Under the pieces are notes generated by a model, which was not told where the DNA came from, searched no databases, and saw only the letters and a list, made by a program, of their open reading frames with translations. A stretch of 64,000 nt of DNA from Phyllobacterium sp. 628 (lineage in GTDB: Bacteria > Pseudomonadota > Alphaproteobacteria > Rhizobiales > Rhizobiaceae). Location: positions 124,001-188,000 of the forward strand of contig NZ_CP050303.1 of NCBI RefSeq assembly GCF_014189505.1, given 5' to 3'. Every line of letters begins with the position of its first letter. Within the stretch, counting starts at the first letter, position 1. Position numbers and translations under genes: made by a program. Shown here piece by piece: positions 8,520 to 17,189 of the stretch.

Positions 8520-10748
8520 TCAACCGGTAATAAGACCAAGTTTTCGCGCACGGTCCATCAGATTCTTCACCGAAGAGGTGGCCCAGCGCGAAGAACCGCG
8601 TGGTGTGCGTTCGTGCATGGCTTCGAGTTGGCTGGCAATCTCCCGCAACGTCAAATCCGGATTGGCATTGGCAATTCCGGTAATCAGCATCATCAGCCGA
8701 TCTTCCGGCATACGCCGGGGTGCTATGGTTACAAGATGCGCATCGGCAAGACCCTCACGCACCAGCCGCCGCACCGAGCGGCGCAAGCGATCAACGTTCC
8801 AAATCTGCCCTGTTTGGTGTTTCAGGCTGCGCACGACATCCTCCCACGGATGTTCCGGGCGCAGGCGCTGCACGGTTGGCAGCCAGGTGGGCATGGTGGC
8901 AACAAGACCGGCCAGATGATCGCGTTGACGTGCACGGGAGAGTTTTGCGAGCGCCTCAGGGCGCCGCTCCCGCAGACCAGGATTGCCGGGGAGTTTGCCT
9001 CTGGCCCGCGCCGCATTGATGCCCGCCTTCGTGCGTTCCGAAATCAGCGCGCGCTCCAACTGGGCCACGGCCCCCAGAACCTGCAGGGAGAACATGCCCT
9101 GCGGCGTGGATGTATCGATCGGGTCGTGCAGCGAACGGAAATGCGCGCCCTTGTCCGCCAGTTGCTCAATCACCGTCAGCAAGTGGCTGACTGAACGAGC
9201 GAGGCGGTCAAGCCGGACCACGACCAGAACTTCACCGCCATTGATTTCGCGCAGGAGCCTGGCAAGAACCGGACGGGCGCGCGATGCGCCCGATCCATGC
9301 TCTTCGAAAATGCTTGCGCATCCGGCTTGCTTTAGCTCCATGACCTGAGCGTCATTCACCTGCTCATCTGTCGAGACGCGGGCGTAGCCGATCAGCCGCT
9401 GCTTCTTGTCCATCTCTTTCATAATCGAAATAGTGCTGGAACTCGCCACAGTGCACAAGACAGGAACAGCAAGGGCCGCTTTAACCAGCGATAGACCGGT
9501 CAGCTCCAGGCGTGCAGGGGCGGCTTTTTCTCCATTCAGAAAATACTTTCCGAGGATTGCGTATTTCCAGCGGACCGGATCGTGCAAGGTATGGGTCCGC
9601 GCATTGCGCCAATGCCGGTCGAGATTGTGTTCGGCAAGTGTGGAGCGGGTTCCGGCCAGCTCGAAAAGCTTGTTGGTGGCAGCAATGGCAATCTCCGTGG
9701 ACAGAATTTTTGCTTCTGCCGTGACAATTTGAGCTTCCGCAACGGTTTCAGCATCCGGGTTGGCAATGGCCCGATCTATGGCGTAACCCGCTTTTTCCAG
9801 AAGCGCCTGAGCTGCATGCAAACGCAAGGTAAGATCACCGATCGCTTGAATGGTGTAAGGATCGTCCCATGCGTTCTCAACACCGCTGTCTACCCAGGCC
9901 CGGCTCTTCGTGCGCACGAAATCAACAGTTTCATCAATCGCCGCCTGCGCGATACCCGTATCAACCGCTACTTGAATGATCTGGAAAATCGCACCATCCG
10001 CTGTGGGAGTTTCGTAACCCTTATAGCCCGGCACAAGGTGTGTTTTCGGCACTTTGACGTTGTTGAGGATGACGGTTCCGGACAGGGTCGTGCGCTGACC
10101 AAAACTTGTCCAGTCGTCGATAACACTCAGTCCCGGAGCGCCGCGCTCCGCGACAGCGTACCAAGCGCGCCCTTCATCATCCAGGGCAACAATCGGCACC
10201 AGATGCGCAAGCAATGCGCCGGAGGAATAGAATTTCTGGCCATTGACCAGAACATGATCGCCCTCATCGGTGAACCGCGTTTGAAAGTCTACCGCGCGTT
10301 TTGACCCGAATTCGGAAAAAGCATTGCCGAAACGTGTACCCTTGAGCACTTCGGCAAACAGAAGCTTCTGCTGCTCCTCATCCGAAACGGTGCGAATGGC
10401 GGCGACGACGCCAAGATGGTTCTGTGCAATCTGGCCGATGGAAGAGTCAGCGGCCGAAATAATCTCGATGACCTTTGCAAGGGTTGCGTAGGAAACCTCC
10501 GGGCCGCCAAACTTTTTGGGAACATTGATCGACCAAAGCCCGCTCTGGGAGAAGGCATCCAGCTCGACAATCGGCCATATCCGTTCGCGGTCGCGCTGCG
10601 CGGACCCCTGCACGAATGTTGCGGCCAGTGTCTTCGCGATTGCAATCGCCTCTGCATCACTGCTGATAATATGGGCTGGTTCGGCTGGCCGCGGGAACGG
10701 CGGAACCGCCTCGGACGCATTGTCGATATTCACTTTGGAAATGGTCAT
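8520..10748 (-). CDS. SfnB/DszC-like flavin monooxygenase fused in frame to a serine recombinase
   Basis: 742-residue open frame with two unrelated parts. Residues 1-420 form a complete acyl-CoA-dehydrogenase-fold protein of the SfnB/DszC group (IAQNHLGVVAAIRTV; DDWTSFGQRTTLSGT; LAEHNLDRHWRNARTHTLHD; WKYAILGKYFLNG near the end). Such proteins use reduced flavin on organosulfur compounds. Residues 446-742 form a resolvase/invertase: catalytic serine in IGYARVSTDEQ (about S459), arginines in VVRLDRLARS, then FSLQVLGAVAQLERALISERT and a long helical C-terminal part that probably binds DNA. About 25 residues of linker (420-445) contain no stop codon. Internal ATGs at 9422 and 9413 lack good ribosome binding sites. 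The monooxygenase start follows GAGGAGATA and is the last gene of the sulfone operon, 24 bp after the ABC ATPase gene. A lost stop codon through a mutation or sequencing error is the main alternative to a true fusion. Confidence 0.85.
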   Translation of the reverse strand: MTISKVNIDNASEAVPPFPRPAEPAHIISSDAEAIAIAKTLAATFVQGSAQRDRERIWPIVELDAFSQSGLWSINVPKKFGGPEVSYATLAKVIEIISAADSSIGQIAQNHLGVVAAIRTVSDEEQQKLLFAEVLKGTRFGNAFSEFGSKRAVDFQTRFTDEGDHVLVNGQKFYSSGALLAHLVPIVALDDEGRAWYAVAERGAPGLSVIDDWTSFGQRTTLSGTVILNNVKVPKTHLVPGYKGYETPTADGAIFQIIQVAVDTGIAQAAIDETVDFVRTKSRAWVDSGVENAWDDPYTIQAIGDLTLRLHAAQALLEKAGYAIDRAIANPDAETVAEAQIVTAEAKILSTEIAIAATNKLFELAGTRSTLAEHNLDRHWRNARTHTLHDPVRWKYAILGKYFLNGEKAAPARLELTGLSLVKAALAVPVLCTVASSSTISIMKEMDKKQRLIGYARVSTDEQVNDAQVMELKQAGCASIFEEHGSGASRARPVLARLLREINGGEVLVVVRLDRLARSVSHLLTVIEQLADKGAHFRSLHDPIDTSTPQGMFSLQVLGAVAQLERALISERTKAGINAARARGKLPGNPGLRERRPEALAKLSRARQRDHLAGLVATMPTWLPTVQRLRPEHPWEDVVRSLKHQTGQIWNVDRLRRSVRRLVREGLADAHLVTIAPRRMPEDRLMMLITGIANANPDLTLREIASQLEAMHERTPRGSSRWATSSVKNLMDRARKLGLITG

Positions 10749-10772
10749 TCCGGTATCTCCTCGTTAAGGGGT

Positions 10773-11579
10773 TCAGGTTCCAGCTTCGGTCAATTGATTG
10801 GCCGGTTTGGCGACGGCGAGCGGCACGGTTCTCTCACCCAGGTAAAACTTCGTCACATCGTTGCCATTGCGAAGATTTTCAGTTGAATCGCTGAGGACAG
10901 ATATGCCGTTTTCAAGAATGGTGGCTCGATGCGCATATTTGAGCGCAACGGTCGAATTCTGTTCGGCGACCAGGATCGCAAGTCCGGTCTCCTGATTGAG
11001 CTTGCGCAGGGTTTCAAAAATGTCCCTGACAACAAGGGGTGCAAGGCCCATCGACGGCTCATCCAGAACGAGCAGACGCGGCCGCGACATGAGCGCCCTG
11101 CCGATGGCGGTCATTTGCTGTTCGCCGCCCGATGTCAGGCCTGCCAGCGTCCGGCGCTTTGCCTTGAGGCGTGGAAACTGCAGGTAAATCTTTTCCAGAT
11201 CGTCAGCGATTTCCGGGCGGCGGGCACTGCGGCCGATTCCTCCCGTGATGAGGTTCTCTTCCACGGTCAGATTGCGGAAACAATGCCGGCCTTCCAAAAC
11301 CTGGACGAGACCGGACCGGACCAGATCCGCCGGCGCTGTCGCCGTCACATCCCGCCCGTCAAAGCGGATAGAGCCTGCTGTAATCTGGCCGCGCTCCGCC
11401 GGAAGCAGATTGGACAATGCCTTGAGCGCCGTCGTCTTGCCCGCACCATTGGCTCCCAGAAGAGCTACGATTTCGCCGCGCCGGACGGCGAAGCTCACGC
11501 CCTGCAAGGCTGCGATTGCATGGTTGTATGTGGCACTCACGCCATCGACGACCAGCAAGGGAAGATCATGCTCAGCCAT
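10773..11579 (-). CDS. Branched-chain amino acid-type ABC transporter ATPase (LivF-like)
   Basis: 268 residues. It has Walker A GANGAGKTT, the signature LTSGGEQQM, Walker B LLVLDEPS and the LivF-like SMGLAPLVV segment after it. It energises the importer encoded by the preceding genes at the cytoplasmic face of the membrane. The start follows GGGAGAC. It is separated from the binding-protein gene by a strong hairpin (11616-11651), the common way to make more binding protein than ATPase. Its place between sfnG and the SfnB-like gene suggests the cargo is an organosulfur compound rather than an amino acid. Confidence 0.92.
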   Translation of the reverse strand: MAEHDLPLLVVDGVSATYNHAIAALQGVSFAVRRGEIVALLGANGAGKTTALKALSNLLPAERGQITAGSIRFDGRDVTATAPADLVRSGLVQVLEGRHCFRNLTVEENLITGGIGRSARRPEIADDLEKIYLQFPRLKAKRRTLAGLTSGGEQQMTAIGRALMSRPRLLVLDEPSMGLAPLVVRDIFETLRKLNQETGLAILVAEQNSTVALKYAHRATILENGISVLSDSTENLRNGNDVTKFYLGERTVPLAVAKPANQLTEAGT

Positions 11580-11615
11580 AGGACTGTCTCCCGGGTTCAG
11601 AAAAAATGCTGATTT

Positions 11616-11651
11616 CTATCCGGACCGCGACGGTCTTCACGGTCCGGATAG
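11616..11651. terminator. Hairpin after the binding-protein gene (attenuator)
   Basis: Perfect 12-bp stem (CTATCCGGACCG / CGGTCCGGATAG) with a 12-base loop, located between the binding-protein stop and the LivF-like gene. On the transcribed minus strand a run of six T follows about ten bases later, so partial termination is plausible. Confidence 0.65.
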
Positions 11652-11656
11652 GTGTT

Positions 11657-12991
11657 TCAGTTGGTGGCGGTGACTACGTCTTCGGAAGTACGCAGCTTGA
11701 TGCCCTTTTCCTTGGCATAGGCTTCCGCTGATTTCTCGATAATGGGCCGCAGCAGTGCCCAATCGGGCGCAATCCAGTCCGATACGACATTCCATTTCTT
11801 GCCGTCCCATTGCTGGAACGTGACGTAACCATTGCCCTCGTGATTGTCCCAGCTGACATTGATCGAATGGAACAGGCCCTTGGCGCCAAGCGCCTCAACA
11901 CGGGCCGGATCGAGTTGCAGATGCTCGAAGCCCCAGCGAACCTCATCACCTGTCAGCGTCCGCTTGCCGAATTTTTCCTGCGCGATGCGGATAGCCTCAA
12001 CGTTGAGGATGCCGTTGACGATACCAAGATTATGGTAGACGGAACCAATCCGGTTCTTGTCTTCCAGATTGCCCTTGCCGTTGTCATAGAGCGTCTTGAT
12101 GATTTCCTTGACCACCGGATATTCGGCACCGGATGCCTGCGTGGTAATGGCCGTATAACCCTTCGCCGCATCACCGGCCGGAATGGCATCCTCTTCCGAA
12201 TTCGACCAGACATTGCCGACAATATGGTCAACCGGGAAGCCAACCTTGGCCGCGCTTTTCAGAGCAACCGGGTTCATCACGCCCCAGCCGCGCAGCACGA
12301 CATAATCCGGCTTCGCCCGGCGAATGGTCAGCCATTGTGCCTGTTGCTCGTTACCGGGATGCGGAACTTCAATCTGCTGCAGTTCAAAGCCATATTTCTT
12401 GGCGAGAAGCTCGTAGATCGGAATGGTTTCCTTGCCGTAAGGGGATCCGTGGTAGAGCACGACCATCTTCTTGCCCTTGAGGCTTTCCAGCCCGCCTTCC
12501 TTGGACGCGATGTAATTCACGATGCCGGATGTCTCGCTGTAAGGGTTGAGCAGCAGCGGGAAGACATAGGGAAACACCCGTCCATCGGTGGAATCGGTAC
12601 GGCCGTGATTGATTGTGATCAGCGGCACTTTGTCTTGCGTGATCCGGTCGATCATCGCATAGGCAATGCCAACGGAAAGCGGATTCCATGCCGCCACACC
12701 GGGATTGTTTTTCAGGCGTTCGTAAACTTCGACACCGCGTTCCACCTCATATTGTGTCTCGCCTTCCGACCAGGTGAGTTTGACGCCGTTGACGCCGCCG
12801 TCGCGCGTATTGATCAGATTGAGGTAGTCGATAAACCCACCGAAAAAGCCGGTACCGCCAGCGGCATAGGGCCCGACGCGATAGCTTTGCAGGGGGAAAT
12901 ATTGCTCGTCCGCATGGGCGGCCGGAAGGGCGACGGACAGGACAAGACTGGCTGCAACTGCCGCTGCCTTGAGTTGATTGAATAGATGCAT
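11657..12991 (-). CDS. ABC transporter periplasmic binding protein (LivJ/Leu-binding class)
   Basis: 444 residues from the ATG at 12991, which follows GAGAGGAG; a GTG four codons earlier sits too close to that site. The signal peptide is clear (AAAVAASLVLSVALPAAHA). The mature part is a type I periplasmic binding protein of the Leu/Ile/Val class: GGVNGVKLTWSEGETQYEVERGVEVYERL near the N-terminus, then a SLKGKKMVVLYHGSPYGKE hinge region. Within this class it belongs to the long variants often found beside non-amino-acid substrates. Context (sfnG, msuE, SfnB-like) suggests a sulfone or sulfonate ligand; this is inference. Confidence 0.9.
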   Translation of the reverse strand: MHLFNQLKAAAVAASLVLSVALPAAHADEQYFPLQSYRVGPYAAGGTGFFGGFIDYLNLINTRDGGVNGVKLTWSEGETQYEVERGVEVYERLKNNPGVAAWNPLSVGIAYAMIDRITQDKVPLITINHGRTDSTDGRVFPYVFPLLLNPYSETSGIVNYIASKEGGLESLKGKKMVVLYHGSPYGKETIPIYELLAKKYGFELQQIEVPHPGNEQQAQWLTIRRAKPDYVVLRGWGVMNPVALKSAAKVGFPVDHIVGNVWSNSEEDAIPAGDAAKGYTAITTQASGAEYPVVKEIIKTLYDNGKGNLEDKNRIGSVYHNLGIVNGILNVEAIRIAQEKFGKRTLTGDEVRWGFEHLQLDPARVEALGAKGLFHSINVSWDNHEGNGYVTFQQWDGKKWNVVSDWIAPDWALLRPIIEKSAEAYAKEKGIKLRTSEDVVTATN

Positions 12992-13056
12992 TTCTGGATA
13001 CACTCCTCTCGTTGACCGGTGAGATTCCGGCCGAATGTTGATTTCAGGCTAAGGTT

Positions 13057-14130
13057 TCATTGGGTAGGCTGTGCGGCTCTTCCGACATGCTTTCGCTTGT
13101 TCAGGCGGGCCACACTTCGCTTTCGGATCCGGTCCCAGAGTGACACCAGACCGTCCGGCTCCAGGATCAGAAACAGGATGATCAGCGCACCCAAAACAAT
13201 ACGCTGGCTCATATCCAGCACACCGGAATTGAACAGATCACCGAACAGGAACGAGCCGAGCCGTGACAGGATCAGCGGCGAAACAACCAGCAGCGCCGCG
13301 CCGAAAAATGCGCCGCGAATGGATGCGAGCCCGCCGAGGATGATGATGAACAATATCTGGAATGAACGATCGAGATTGAAGCCGGCCGGTTCCACGGTTC
13401 TCAGATAGGTGAAAGCCCAGAGAACGCCGGCAACCCCTATGATGAACGATGAAATCGCAAAGGCTATAAGTTTTGTTTTCAGAACGGGTACGCCGATAAT
13501 CCGTGCCGCTGTTTCATTATCGCGGACCGCAATGAAATTTCGCCCGGTTTGCGACGACACCAACCGGTAAGCGAAGAATGTCAGAAGCGACACGATTGTC
13601 AGAGAGAAGATATAGCGGCCGACAGCGCCGTTGAATGCAATTCCGGCAATGGAAAGTGACGGTGCATCAATGACACCAGAAGCGGAATCATTGGAAAACC
13701 AGCTGAACTTGGTCAGCGCCCATTGCACGAAGAACTGCGCGGCCAAGGTCGAAACCGCCAGATAAAAACCCTTCAGGCGAAGGCTTGGCAAACCAAAGAC
13801 AATGCCGATTGCTGCGGCAACAAAACCGGAAAGAATGATGCTGCCAATCAGCGGCAATCCCTCGATGCGAAGATTGAAATTATACGCCGCGAAGGCGCCG
13901 ACAGCTAAAAACGCTGCGCTGCCAAGCGATACCTGTCCGGCATATCCGGTCAGAATATTAAGCCCGACGCCCGCCAGACTAAGCGCGAGAAACGGCAGAA
14001 GAATTGCTTCAAACAGATAATTCGTGCCAATGAAGGGAACGGCGATATAGGCAAAACTCAACACGACAAAGGGTGCAAGCCAGCGCGGAATATGGAATGG
14101 AGCGGAAGCTTCGAATGTGGCCACGGTCAT
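13057..14130 (-). CDS. Branched-chain amino acid-type ABC transporter permease (LivM-like)
   Basis: 357 residues with about ten hydrophobic helices. LivM features are LSLAGVGLNILTGYAGQVSLGSAAFLAVGAFAAY, FGLPSLRLKGFYLAVSTLAAQFF and the GVAGVLWAFTYL segment, followed by a conserved IILGGLASIRGAFFGAALL loop that contacts the ATPases. The start follows GGAGAGGG. It lies 2 bp after the LivH-like gene, in one operon. It forms the inner-membrane channel with the LivH-like protein. Confidence 0.92.
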   Translation of the reverse strand: MTVATFEASAPFHIPRWLAPFVVLSFAYIAVPFIGTNYLFEAILLPFLALSLAGVGLNILTGYAGQVSLGSAAFLAVGAFAAYNFNLRIEGLPLIGSIILSGFVAAAIGIVFGLPSLRLKGFYLAVSTLAAQFFVQWALTKFSWFSNDSASGVIDAPSLSIAGIAFNGAVGRYIFSLTIVSLLTFFAYRLVSSQTGRNFIAVRDNETAARIIGVPVLKTKLIAFAISSFIIGVAGVLWAFTYLRTVEPAGFNLDRSFQILFIIILGGLASIRGAFFGAALLVVSPLILSRLGSFLFGDLFNSGVLDMSQRIVLGALIILFLILEPDGLVSLWDRIRKRSVARLNKRKHVGRAAQPTQ

Positions 14131-14132
14131 CG

Positions 14133-15029
14133 CTAAACCCTCTCCACCAGCTTTTGTCCGAAAATACCGGAGGGGCGTATCAGCAGGAAAGCGAGGGCAA
14201 CGACATAGGCAAACCAGCTTTCAGTGCCGCCGCCGAAATATTCGCCGATATAGACTTCCGCCAGTTTTTCGGTCGCTCCGATGAGAAGCCCGCCGACAAT
14301 TGCCCCCGGTATGGAGTCGAACCCGCCAAGGACGAGCACCGGCAATGCCTTCAGCACGACCAGCGACAACGAGAACTGCACACCCAGCCGCGCACCCCAC
14401 AGCAAACCGGCAACCAGCGCAACGAGCCCGGCGACAGCCCAGACAGTTGCCCATATTCGCGGCAGGCGCAGCCCCACTGCCAAGGCAGCAAATTGATCAT
14501 CAGCCACGGCCCGGAACGCAAGACCGACGCGGGTGTAGCGGAAGAAGACCGATAAGAACAACACGAGCGCAGCGGCAATCGCAGCTGCAAAGAGATCGAA
14601 CTGACTGATGAGAACGCCGCCTACTTCAAAAGGGACATCATCAATACCCAGGTCAAGACCATGGACCTGCGTGCCCCATATCAGCTGCGCCGCGCCTTCC
14701 AGAATATAGGAGAGGCCGAGCGTTGCCATGAACAGCGTCATTGGCGACCTGTTGGTCAACGGCCTGAGAACAACGCGTTCGATGGCAATACCGATCACGA
14801 CCATCACGGCAAAGGTTATGATCAGCGCCAGAGCAAACGGCACGCCTCTTTCCACCAGACTGACAAATGTCAACGCAGCAAAAAGCAGCATCGCGCCCTG
14901 CGCGAAATTCAAAACGCCCGAGGTTTTGTAGATCAACACAAAGCCGATCGCGACGAGGGAGTACATGACACCCGAAAGCAAGCCTCCGATCAGAACCTCA
15001 ACAAAGAACTGCCAGTCGAACCCGGACAT
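14133..15029 (-). CDS. Branched-chain amino acid-type ABC transporter permease (LivH-like)
   Basis: 298 residues, all-helical membrane protein. It opens FVEVLIGGLLSGVMYSLVAIGFVLIYKTSGVLNFAQGAM, which is the LivH hallmark, and later has the ATPase-contact loop VVLKALPVLVLGGFDSIPGAIVGGLLIG. GGGGGAA lies just ahead of the ATG, which overlaps the TGA of the LivG-like gene by one base (TGATG). This tight coupling indicates equal production of the two proteins. Confidence 0.92.
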   Translation of the reverse strand: MSGFDWQFFVEVLIGGLLSGVMYSLVAIGFVLIYKTSGVLNFAQGAMLLFAALTFVSLVERGVPFALALIITFAVMVVIGIAIERVVLRPLTNRSPMTLFMATLGLSYILEGAAQLIWGTQVHGLDLGIDDVPFEVGGVLISQFDLFAAAIAAALVLFLSVFFRYTRVGLAFRAVADDQFAALAVGLRLPRIWATVWAVAGLVALVAGLLWGARLGVQFSLSLVVLKALPVLVLGGFDSIPGAIVGGLLIGATEKLAEVYIGEYFGGGTESWFAYVVALAFLLIRPSGIFGQKLVERV

Positions 15030-15931
15030 CAGATTCCCCCACCATCAATGTTCTCGGCCGCCACACCGAGATAAGCGTCGATTACCCCTTGGTCGGCACG
15101 GATTTCTTCAGGTGTTCCGTCAGCAATCTTCCGGCCATAATCAAGCACAGCGATGCGATCCGAGAGTTCCATGACCACACCGATATCGTGTTCGATAAGA
15201 ACAATTGTTGTGTTGTATTCCCGGTTCGCAGCGAGAATGAATTCAGCCATCTCGGCCTTCTCGGATGCGGTCATCCCGGCCATCGGCTCATCAAGCAAAA
15301 GGATCGCTGGTTCGGCCACAAGCGCACGGGCAAGCTCGACACGCTTTTGCAGGCCATAAGGCAACGTGCCGGCAAGGCGATTGCTGACATGGTTCAGATT
15401 GAGAAATTCCAGAATCCGCGCTGCGCGGCCGCGCGCATCGGCCTCCTCGCGGCGCGAACCGCTCAATCCAAGTACCTGTGCAAGAAACGTCGACCGGACT
15501 TTATATGCCCGCCCCGAAATAACGTTGTCGATCACGCTCAGTCCCTTGAACAATGCCAGGTTCTGGAACGTGCGTGCAATTCCCAGACGAGCCAGTTTCT
15601 GCGTGGGGACGCTGGTAAATCGATCAGCACCAATCGTGATACGGCCGCGATCAGGCCGGTAAACACCACTGATGATGTTGATGAGGGAACTTTTTCCCGC
15701 GCCGTTGGGCCCGATAATCGCTCTGATCTCGCCGCGGCGCACAGCAAGATCAATATTATCAAGAGCAACAACGCCGCCGAAGGACAGGCTGATGCCATCA
15801 AGTCCAAGAGCGGTGTCCTGCGCAGCAGATAGCGGTTTGACAGGTTCCCCCAATCCCTGCCGTTCTGCCGCGATATCGGCAGGGAAATACGCGGTGGCAG
15901 GCCCTCCGAGTACGCGGTTCATCGAATTCAT
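15029..15931 (-). CDS. Branched-chain amino acid-type ABC transporter ATPase (LivG-like)
   Basis: 300 residues. A 40-residue N-terminal extension, longer than in standard LivG, precedes the ATPase core. The core has Walker A GPNGAGKSS, the LivG-type segment IARTFQNLALFKGLSVIDNV, a signature LPYGLQKRVELARALV with YG replacing SG in the usual SGGQ motif, Walker B AILLLDEPMAGM, and IEHDIGVVMELSDRI. The start follows GGAGAAA. It is the first transporter gene after sfnG, with a 127-bp gap that contains a hairpin (15994-16019). Confidence 0.92.
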   Translation of the reverse strand: MNSMNRVLGGPATAYFPADIAAERQGLGEPVKPLSAAQDTALGLDGISLSFGGVVALDNIDLAVRRGEIRAIIGPNGAGKSSLINIISGVYRPDRGRITIGADRFTSVPTQKLARLGIARTFQNLALFKGLSVIDNVISGRAYKVRSTFLAQVLGLSGSRREEADARGRAARILEFLNLNHVSNRLAGTLPYGLQKRVELARALVAEPAILLLDEPMAGMTASEKAEMAEFILAANREYNTTIVLIEHDIGVVMELSDRIAVLDYGRKIADGTPEEIRADQGVIDAYLGVAAENIDGGGI

Positions 15932-15993
15932 CCAGTTTCTCCAGCAATCTTTCCGTTCGGCACAGTTCAGAACGGCGGGTACGAGGTCTCGTT

Positions 15994-16019
15994 CGCCGAC
16001 CGGGTTCTATCGGTCGGCG
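15994..16019. terminator. Hairpin between sfnG and the ABC genes
   Basis: Perfect 9-bp GC-rich stem (CGCCGACCG / CGGTCGGCG) with an 8-base loop. No T tract follows on the transcribed minus strand, so it may reduce rather than stop read-through from sfnG into the transporter genes, or protect the upstream mRNA. Confidence 0.5.
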
Positions 16020-16058
16020 TTTATGGTCATGGCGTGTCTAATATTCTTTTCGGGTCTG

Positions 16059-17162
16059 CTATTCCGCCGCTTCGGCAGTGATCTGTTTTTGCTCTTCCAG
16101 TTCGCGCACCAGCGGAATGACATGCTTGCCGAAGAACTCCACCTCTTCCTGGAAGTGGAGGAAACCAAGGAGGATGAGATCGGCACCGGCCTGCTTCAAT
16201 GCGATAATGCGCTCGGCAATCTGCACAGGCGTTCCGATGAGATTGCTGCGGAATCCGTCATTATACTGCACAAGATCTTCCAGCGAGGACTTGGCCCAAT
16301 TGCCTTCACCTTCCGGCGATGCCTTGCCAGCATTTTTCACCTGATCGGCGAAACCTTGCACCGCTTCGGGATTGGCTTTGGCGACAATTTCGTCAAGCAC
16401 GGCCCGCGCCTCCTCTTCGGTTTCACGGGCAATGGCAAAAGCGTTCACCCCAACCTTGACAGAATGGCCATTGGCGGCGGCCTTGGTGCGGATGTCATCG
16501 ACCTGTTTGCGGATCTCCTCCGGCGTATTCCCATTGGTGAAGTACCAGTCGGAAACACGGGCAGCCATATCGCGCGCAGCACGGGACGAGCCGCCCTGAA
16601 AGATTTCCGGCTGCGGATCAACCGGCTTCGGCTTCATCGAATAGTCGTTGAAGCGGTAGAAATCGCCCTTGAAGGTGAAATTATCTTCAGTCCAGATGCC
16701 CCGCAAAGCGCGGATAAATTCCTCCGACCGGCGGTAACGTTCATCATGATCGAGCCACAACTCGCCAATGGCCGCAAACTCCCCGCGAAACCAGCCGCTG
16801 ACGACATTCACGGCAACGCGGCCGTTGGTCAGATGACTGATCGTTGCGATCTGTTTGGCAGCGAGTGCCGGGTTCCATGGTCCGGGCAGTAGTGCCGCGA
16901 TCACTTTCAGTGTGGTCGTCGCCGCCAGCAAGGCATGGCTGAAGGCCACCGATTCATGCTGGTTTTCAGCGCCGTAACCGGCGGTGAAACGGATCTGGCT
17001 CAACGCATATTCAAAGCCATTGGCTTCGGCGATCTGCGCCAGTTTACGGTTGTAATCGATATCCCAGCCGGTCCGCTGTTCGATGTTGCTGATCACAAGT
17101 CCGCCGGAAACATTGGGCACCCAATAGGCGAATTTGACAGGTTCGGTTGTTTTCAGTGACAT
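16059..17162 (-). CDS. sfnG: Dimethylsulfone monooxygenase SfnG (FMNH2-dependent)
   Basis: 367 residues of the bacterial-luciferase/SsuD fold, nearly the same length as Pseudomonas SfnG. Diagnostic stretches include FAYWVPNVSGGLVISNIEQR, QIRFTAGYGAENQHESVAFS, LLPGPWNPALAAKQIATI, GRVAVNVVSGWFRGEFAAIG and EIFQGGSSRAARDMAARVSD. The enzyme uses reduced FMN and oxygen to convert dimethylsulfone to methanesulfinate and formaldehyde, a step in scavenging sulfur when sulfate is scarce. Reduced FMN should come from the MsuE-type reductase encoded 27 bp upstream. The start follows GGAG at about ten bases. Formation of formaldehyde here and formate from oxalate elsewhere in the window are separate processes. 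Confidence 0.92.
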   Translation of the reverse strand: MSLKTTEPVKFAYWVPNVSGGLVISNIEQRTGWDIDYNRKLAQIAEANGFEYALSQIRFTAGYGAENQHESVAFSHALLAATTTLKVIAALLPGPWNPALAAKQIATISHLTNGRVAVNVVSGWFRGEFAAIGELWLDHDERYRRSEEFIRALRGIWTEDNFTFKGDFYRFNDYSMKPKPVDPQPEIFQGGSSRAARDMAARVSDWYFTNGNTPEEIRKQVDDIRTKAAANGHSVKVGVNAFAIARETEEEARAVLDEIVAKANPEAVQGFADQVKNAGKASPEGEGNWAKSSLEDLVQYNDGFRSNLIGTPVQIAERIIALKQAGADLILLGFLHFQEEVEFFGKHVIPLVRELEEQKQITAEAAE

Positions 17163-17189
17163 CAGTTTGTAGCTCCAAAGTAAAAGTGA

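Noticed and set aside
8520..9413. A complete Tn3-like or IS607-like mobile element around the recombinase
   Set aside because: No transposase, inverted repeats or target duplication could be found on either side.
11810..12985. 391-residue rightward frame opposite the Liv-type binding protein
   Set aside because: It is the antisense shadow of a well-supported gene; its translation has no domain. The same applies to the long frames opposite 23xxx-25xxx, 32xxx, 37756-38661, 41960-42829 and 53736-54665.
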